Shown piece after piece: positions 5,887-9,843 of a stretch of DNA of 9,843 nt. The notes under the pieces were generated by a model. The model ran no database searches and had not been told where the DNA came from. It saw nothing but the letters and a program-made list of their open reading frames with translations. This stretch comes from JBCCMA01 sp045107005. GTDB taxonomy: Bacteria > Pseudomonadota > Gammaproteobacteria > Steroidobacterales > JBCCMA01. The stretch lies in contig JBGCFP010000112.1 of the NCBI GenBank assembly GCA_045107005.1, positions 1 through 9,843 of the forward strand. The letters are read 5' to 3'. The position numbers and the translations under genes are program-made. Within the stretch, counting starts at the first letter, position 1; each line of letters starts with the position of its first letter.

Positions 5887-7811
5887 AATGAGACCAAACC
5901 AGCTGGCCCCGGCGGGGCGAAAAACTGCGCGCGCAGTATTCCCAGATCAACCACATTAACGATCCCGTCGCCGTTCAAATCGGCGTCGTCGTCAGCTTGA
6001 AAAAAGACCTGGCGCAGCAAACCCAAATCCACCACGTTGACGATGTTGTCGTTATTGAGATCAGGGTCACACACGTTGCCAAAGCCGTCGCCATTGGTAT
6101 CGCGCTGGCTGTTGCCGCCGTCATCGGGCAGCAAAACCCCGTTCGGTACCAGCGTACAGTTGTCGCTAATGTCGGCGATGCCGTCGTTGTCGGTATCCAC
6201 GCCGATCGCGGCGTAACTCTGTGCGCTGACCAGACCCAGCGCGTTGTACACGTCAACGTCGTCGATTTCTTCATCGACGAAGTAGAGCACCAAATCCACG
6301 TCGGCGAGGTTGGGCAGAAATTGATAACTGGTGTCGGTAATCAGCGTGGTGTCGAGCGAGATGTAGCTCAGTCCGGTTTCCAGTCGTCGGTTGCCATTCA
6401 CCGTGTCGGTTTCGACTTGTATGGCGTCGAACAGTGTTCCGGGCGGCAAACTGGTTCCGAGCAGCGCGTTAAACAGCGCCACGTCGTCGCTGGTCGCGAC
6501 TCGATTGTCTTCAAAAGACACTTCCATGTTGCGCGCGGAATCCTGCGTCGAAGTCAGCGTTTGACCGTCACTGATCTGCGCGAAGAAAGTGCTGCTGGGA
6601 AACTGATAGTCCGCGGGTGGCAAAAAAGCGCTGCCGTTCTCGGACGCGCCTACGATGACGCTGCCGTTCATCACATCGCCGAGACCAACGCCGCTGTAAG
6701 TGGCTGCGCCGCCCGACGTGTCGCTCACCGCAATGGTTGCGCCGGAAAACGTGACGGCAATGGCGGCAGGTGGCGGGCCGGAGGCAGACGGCGTCAGAAC
6801 GAAAGACTGCAAAATGCCGTTGAACAGGCCGTTGACCACAATTTGCCCGGCATCGTTGATGCCCAGCGCGTTGTCGAGGTTGACGACGGCGCCCAGCGGT
6901 TCGTTCGGATCAATCAGGTCGTTCAGATCGAGCATGCCTGTGCCAGCCTGCCACACGAAGGCGCGGCTGGTGAATCCGTCCACGTCGCTTCCCACGATCT
7001 GGCCGGCGTTATTAATGTCTGCAACGAATACTTGTTCAGTGCCAGGTCCGAGCGTGCCCAGATCCTGCAGGCCGATGCCGTTTTCCCAAATGAAGCCTCG
7101 CACGTCACCGACCTCGCCGCTGCGACCGGCCACCTGGCCGCTGTTGTTGACGGCTTCGGCAACGCTGAAGGTGTCTGTGGGGCGCAGTCTGCCGAGTGCC
7201 TGAGCGGGCGATCCCAGCGCCATGAAGTAGGCCGTTTCATCGGCTGTGCTGCCAACGACGCTGTCCGTATCGCTGATGTCATTGACAGCCCGCAACGTCA
7301 AACCACCGAGCGTGTCGATGACCGATTCGAGCACCCCGCTCCCGGCACGATTGAATGCAAAAGGTACGGGACCTGGAAAGGCATTGCCGATCACCGCGTC
7401 GGTGTTGCTGATCGCGTTGGCGCTCGCGGTTGAGAGGCTTGGCAATAACCCCAGAGTGACCATGGGCCCCGCGGGCGGAACCCACAAAAAAGACAGCGGT
7501 GTACCGCCAAGCGATCCGCCGACGACGAAGCCGCCGTCGTTAATACCGGTCGCGTCGGCGCCTTGGGCGCCGGGCAGCGTGCCGATGTCAGTCAGCCCGG
7601 TGACGGGGTCCCACAAATAGGCGGCGTTTTGTGGCGAGCGGAAACTGCTGCCGACGACTTGGCCCATGCTGTTGATGTCGGCCGGCGTGTTCCCGAAATC
7701 TCCGGGGAAACTGCCGATGTTCTCGATGGTGTAGAGGGCCTGGCCCGACGCGGGCAGGGAGAGGAAAATAGCGAGGCAAAAAATCAGTCGTGATGATGTA
7801 TTCCGGTTCAT
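5883..7811 (-). CDS. Secreted HAF-repeat protein with thrombospondin-3 and dockerin-like calcium motifs
   Basis: Encodes 642 residues. I start it at the ATG (complement of 7809-7811) because GGAG lies nine nt upstream (7821-7824); a TTG seven codons earlier has no ribosome binding site. The signal peptide is MNRNTSSR plus a hydrophobic core (LIFCLAIFLSLPA), cleaved near residue 23-25. Residues 43-341 hold seven HAF-type repeats of about 44 residues (A-D/A-I-N...G-Q-V-V-G...A-F-x-W...G-x-x-D-L-G-T-L). Residues 350-535 form a domain I do not recognise. Residues 539-588 are thrombospondin type 3-like (DTDNDGIADISDNC, DTNGDGFGNVCD, with C552 and C581), followed by two 27-residue-spaced dockerin-like loops, D584-N586-D588-D595 and D611-N613-D615-D622, with near-identical IVNVVDLGxLR. 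There is no PEP-CTERM, GlyGly-CTERM or membrane anchor. It is probably a calcium-stabilised extracellular or periplasmic protein; its function is unknown. Confidence 0.88.
   Translation of the reverse strand: MNRNTSSRLIFCLAIFLSLPASGQALYTIENIGSFPGDFGNTPADINSMGQVVGSSFRSPQNAAYLWDPVTGLTDIGTLPGAQGADATGINDGGFVVGGSLGGTPLSFLWVPPAGPMVTLGLLPSLSTASANAISNTDAVIGNAFPGPVPFAFNRAGSGVLESVIDTLGGLTLRAVNDISDTDSVVGSTADETAYFMALGSPAQALGRLRPTDTFSVAEAVNNSGQVAGRSGEVGDVRGFIWENGIGLQDLGTLGPGTEQVFVADINNAGQIVGSDVDGFTSRAFVWQAGTGMLDLNDLIDPNEPLGAVVNLDNALGINDAGQIVVNGLFNGILQSFVLTPSASGPPPAAIAVTFSGATIAVSDTSGGAATYSGVGLGDVMNGSVIVGASENGSAFLPPADYQFPSSTFFAQISDGQTLTSTQDSARNMEVSFEDNRVATSDDVALFNALLGTSLPPGTLFDAIQVETDTVNGNRRLETGLSYISLDTTLITDTSYQFLPNLADVDLVLYFVDEEIDDVDVYNALGLVSAQSYAAIGVDTDNDGIADISDNCTLVPNGVLLPDDGGNSQRDTNGDGFGNVCDPDLNNDNIVNVVDLGLLRQVFFQADDDADLNGDGIVNVVDLGILRAQFFAPPGPAGLVSF
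5922..6062 (-). repeat. Duplicated dockerin-like calcium loop in the HAF protein
   Basis: Two copies of D-L-N-(N/G)-D-(N/G)-I-V-N-V-V-D-L-G-(L/I)-L-R-x-x-F-F lie 27 residues apart. Each keeps Asp/Asn/Asp/Asp at loop positions 1, 3, 5 and 12, the ligand pattern of dockerin F-hands. Identity between copies is high, suggesting a fairly recent or strongly conserved duplication. Confidence 0.8.
6792..7685 (-). repeat. Seven HAF repeats
   Basis: The anchoring IN/IS/VN positions fall near residues 46, 90, 134, 176, 221, 266 and 318 of the HAF protein, giving spacings of 44, 44, 42, 45, 45 and 52. The best copies read ADINNAGQIVGS...AFVWQAGTGMLDL and AEAVNNSGQVAGR...GFIWENGIGLQDLGTLG. Repeats 3 and 4 are the most degenerate, and repeat 7 lacks the closing D-L-G-T-L. 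Confidence 0.78.
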
Positions 7812-7820
7812 AGGTTGAGA

Positions 7821-7824
7821 CTCC
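7821..7824 (-). promoter_or_regulatory. Shine-Dalgarno that fixes the HAF gene start
   Basis: GGAG on the minus strand, nine nt before the ATG at 7811-7809. It lies inside the N-terminal extension that would be translated from the upstream TTG, which argues that the TTG is not the start. Confidence 0.65.
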
Positions 7825-7868
7825 AAAGACAAGTGGCGCGCGGATCTCTCTGCGCGTGCCTGTCTCTA

Positions 7869-7874
7869 ACTATA
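7869..7874 (-). promoter_or_regulatory. Candidate -10 box of the HAF gene promoter
   Basis: TATAGT on the minus strand matches the -10 consensus at five positions and would start RNA near 7862, about 50 nt before the ATG. The hexamer 17 bp upstream (ATACCA, 7897-7892) is a poor -35 and falls inside the 10-bp tandem repeats, which suggests a promoter that depends on an activator. Confidence 0.45.
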
Positions 7875-7885
7875 GACCGGAAGTG

Positions 7886-7915
7886 ATTTTCTGGTATTTT
7901 CTGGTATTTTCTGGT
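7886..7915 (-). repeat. Three perfect tandem copies of a 10-bp unit upstream of the HAF gene
   Basis: ATTTTCTGGT is repeated exactly three times on the plus strand (7886-7895, 7896-7905, 7906-7915); on the minus strand the unit reads ACCAGAAAAT. The period is about one helical turn, so all copies face the same side of the DNA. Relative to the candidate start near 7862 the array covers about -24 to -53. It lies in the 120-bp gap between the permease gene and the HAF gene. Confidence 0.9.
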
Positions 7916-7931
7916 CTGTTTTGGAAGGCGT

Positions 7932-9843
7932 CTACATGGCACGCAGCGTTTTGACCGGCGCGGTGTTGATCGCGCTGCGTGACGCCAGAACGCCGCTGAT
8001 GCCTACGATCAGCACGCCCGCCACCACGCCGCTGAGCCACAGCATGGGATTCACCGTGTAGTCCAGATCGAACAGTCGTCTGGCCGCCAGCGCGCCAATC
8101 GCGGTCGCGCCAAACGCCGCAAACAGTCCGGCAGCGAAACCCAGTACGGTAAATTCTGTGGCCAGACCTGCAAACACGGTGCGGCGACTCGCCCCGAACG
8201 TGCGCAGCAACGCGCTTTCGTAACGGCGCTCATCAAGCGTGGCTTGAACCGCGGCAAACAGCACCACCAGGCCAGCGGCCAACGTGAACGCAAAAACCAG
8301 TTGGACCGCCAGTGCGGCTTTGTCGATAACGGCCCGTACTTGATCAAGCACCGCTTCCAGATCGATGACCGACACGCTGGGATAGTCGCGTACCAGGCCG
8401 AGCAATGCACTGCGCTGGTCATCGCCAACGCGCAAGCTGGTGATAAACGATTTGGGGTAGCTGGTTAGCGTGTTGGGCGAAAACACCATGAAGAAATTCG
8501 GTTCAAAGGTTTCCCATTCCACGCTGCGAAACGAGGTCACGGTTGCATTCATGGCTTCGCCGGCGACGTCGAAAGTGAGCGTGTCGCCGAGTTTGAGATT
8601 CATGGAATTGGCCACGTCGATTTCAATCGAGACCTGGGGTTCGCCGGCGTAACCGGGCGACCACCACTCGCCTTCCAGCAGCGTATTGCTGGTCGCCATG
8701 GTTTCTGCGTAACTGAGGTTTTGGCCGCGCCGCGCCATGCGCTCACCTTCCCCGCTTTCAAATTCAATTTTCTGCACGTCGACGTTGTTGATGTTGGTCA
8801 TTCGCGCACGGACCAGCGGCGTGAACTCGGGCGGTTCAAGCCCGGCGCTCGACAGATGCCCGGCGATACCGGCCCGATCCGCATCCTGAATGTTGATCAG
8901 AAAGTGATTGGGTGCTTCCTGGTCGATGCTGGTGCGCCACCCCGCCAATAAATCGTTGCGCACGACGGTCAGCAGTAACAACACCATCAGCCCTAAGCCA
9001 AACGCGACGATCTGCACGGCGCTGCTGCTGCCTCGTCGGGCGACATTGGCGAGGCCATAGCGCCAGGCGACGCCTGCGCTGCCGCGCGTTGCGCTGAGTA
9101 TGCGCACCAACAGCGCGCCGACGCCGTAGAGCACCACGCCCGTGGCGATCGTGCCGCCGGCAATGACGGCGAGCAGCGTCAGGTCACGCACCGACCAGTA
9201 CACCAGTGCCCCGAGCGCGCCTAGTGCCAGTGAATACGACAGCAGTGCGCTGACCGGCGGCGGGTCGAGATCACGACGCAGTACGCGCAACGGCGCGGTG
9301 CGCGCCAGGCGCAAAATCGATGGCAGGGCGAAGCCCACCAGCAGAATAAGCGCCGTGCCTGTGCCGAGAATGAGCGGCTGCAGGGAAGGCGCGGGCAGCT
9401 CGCCGCGCAGCCAACCGGCCAGCACGCTGGATAACGCACGCTCCATGGCAAAACCCAGCGCGCCGCCAAGGATGCTCGCGATCAGGCCCAGGACGATCAG
9501 TTGAGCCAGCGTCGTGCGGGCAATAAAGCCCTGGGTCGCGCCGATGCTCTTCATCAGAGCCGCCGTATCGAGACGTCGCTGCGCATAGCGGCGCGCCGAC
9601 ATTGCCACGGCAACGGCCGCAAGCAACAAACTGACCAGCGACGCCAGCGCCAGAAACCTTGAGGCCCGGGAGATCGCGGCGCTGAGTTCGCGTCCGGCAT
9701 CGCCACGATCACGCAAACGCGCGTCGGTGGGCAACTGACGATCGAGAATCTGCGCAAACGAACGCACGGTGTCGCGTTCGCCGGCGAACAAATACGCGTA
9801 CGTTAATCGCGATCCTTCACCAAGCAGCTGCGCGGCTGGCAAA
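7932..9843 (-). CDS. ybbP: YbbP-like FtsX-family ABC transporter permease, N-terminus missing
   Basis: The frame runs off the right edge; the apparent start there is a TTG coding an internal Leu, so 636 C-terminal residues are visible of perhaps 800-850. The stop is TAG at 7932-7934. The segment shows about nine membrane helices (near residues 62-83, 112-134, 157-176, 202-216, 220-248, 275-294, 510-532, 555-585, 600-620). The two FtsX-type cytoplasmic loops read LDTAALMKSIGATQGFI (91-107) and RRYESALLRTFGASRRTV (539-556). Between helices 6 and 7 lies a large periplasmic domain with PNHFLINIQ (311-319) and VEWETFEPNFFMVF (441-454), which resemble E. coli YbbP. In that family the permease pairs with a YbbA-type ATPase and belongs to the MacB/LolCDE-like mechanotransmission group; its substrate is not settled. 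The ATPase gene would be expected just beyond the right edge. No clear terminator separates it from the HAF gene. Confidence 0.88.
   Translation of the reverse strand, partial: LPAAQLLGEGSRLTYAYLFAGERDTVRSFAQILDRQLPTDARLRDRGDAGRELSAAISRASRFLALASLVSLLLAAVAVAMSARRYAQRRLDTAALMKSIGATQGFIARTTLAQLIVLGLIASILGGALGFAMERALSSVLAGWLRGELPAPSLQPLILGTGTALILLVGFALPSILRLARTAPLRVLRRDLDPPPVSALLSYSLALGALGALVYWSVRDLTLLAVIAGGTIATGVVLYGVGALLVRILSATRGSAGVAWRYGLANVARRGSSSAVQIVAFGLGLMVLLLLTVVRNDLLAGWRTSIDQEAPNHFLINIQDADRAGIAGHLSSAGLEPPEFTPLVRARMTNINNVDVQKIEFESGEGERMARRGQNLSYAETMATSNTLLEGEWWSPGYAGEPQVSIEIDVANSMNLKLGDTLTFDVAGEAMNATVTSFRSVEWETFEPNFFMVFSPNTLTSYPKSFITSLRVGDDQRSALLGLVRDYPSVSVIDLEAVLDQVRAVIDKAALAVQLVFAFTLAAGLVVLFAAVQATLDERRYESALLRTFGASRRTVFAGLATEFTVLGFAAGLFAAFGATAIGALAARRLFDLDYTVNPMLWLSGVVAGVLIVGISGVLASRSAINTAPVKTLRAM

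Noticed and set aside
5997..7433. 478-codon open frame on the plus strand, antisense to the HAF gene
   Set aside because: It is the mirror of a strongly coding Asp/Asn/Gly-rich gene with a signal peptide and clear repeats. The translation is rich in Val, His, Arg and Gln with no domain, and no convincing ribosome binding site was found.
7812..7832. TTG start giving the HAF protein seven extra N-terminal residues
   Set aside because: No Shine-Dalgarno before the TTG, while GGAG is well placed for the downstream ATG, which also gives a cleaner signal peptide.
9840..9842. TTG as a real start of the permease
   Set aside because: The frame stays open to the window edge, and the visible protein begins in the middle of the periplasmic part of a YbbP-like permease, so the start is outside the window.
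1..9843. Mobile element, CRISPR, toxin-antitoxin or phage defence system
   Set aside because: No transposase, integrase, repeat-spacer array, nuclease or small toxin-antitoxin pair was found on either strand.

Overview
The window looks like chromosomal DNA of a Gram-negative bacterium with moderately high GC. It is most likely a gammaproteobacterium, possibly marine, but that is an inference from gene families, not from a marker gene. The supports are two lipoproteins with lipoboxes, a YbbP-type ABC permease, an AIM24 (TIGR00266) protein and a very large filamentous-haemagglutinin-like exoprotein. There is no rRNA, tRNA, CRISPR array, transposase, integrase or phage gene.

Layout. Positions 1-2907 (+) hold the 3' part of a giant secreted beta-repeat adhesin. 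It starts upstream of the window, has RTX-like acidic repeats followed by haemagglutinin-like beta-helix sequence, and ends in a cysteine pair. A 64-bp gap carrying a long hairpin leads to an AIM24-family gene (2972-3754, +). After a convergent 93-bp gap, every remaining gene is on the minus strand. Reading in the direction of transcription from the right edge, these are: a YbbP-like FtsX-family permease (7932 to beyond 9843, N-terminus missing); a secreted HAF-repeat protein with thrombospondin-3/dockerin-like calcium motifs at its C-terminus (5883-7811); an S41/PDZ protease lipoprotein (4204-5808); and a small lipoprotein (3848-4207) whose GTG start overlaps the protease stop by 4 nt.

How the genes may fit together. 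All predicted products except the AIM24 protein act in or beyond the inner membrane: a surface exoprotein, an inner-membrane permease, an exported repeat protein and two lipoproteins. The protease and small lipoprotein are almost certainly co-translated. The HAF gene appears to have its own promoter, overlapped by three perfect 10-bp tandem repeats. No complete known defence, mobile or biosynthetic system is visible.

The observations most worth following up are the adhesin's C-terminal cysteine pair (an HMW1-type anchor candidate), the hairpin that buries the AIM24 ribosome binding site and carries a -10 box at its loop, the 10-bp tandem array at the HAF promoter, and the cysteines flanking both catalytic residues of the S41 protease.
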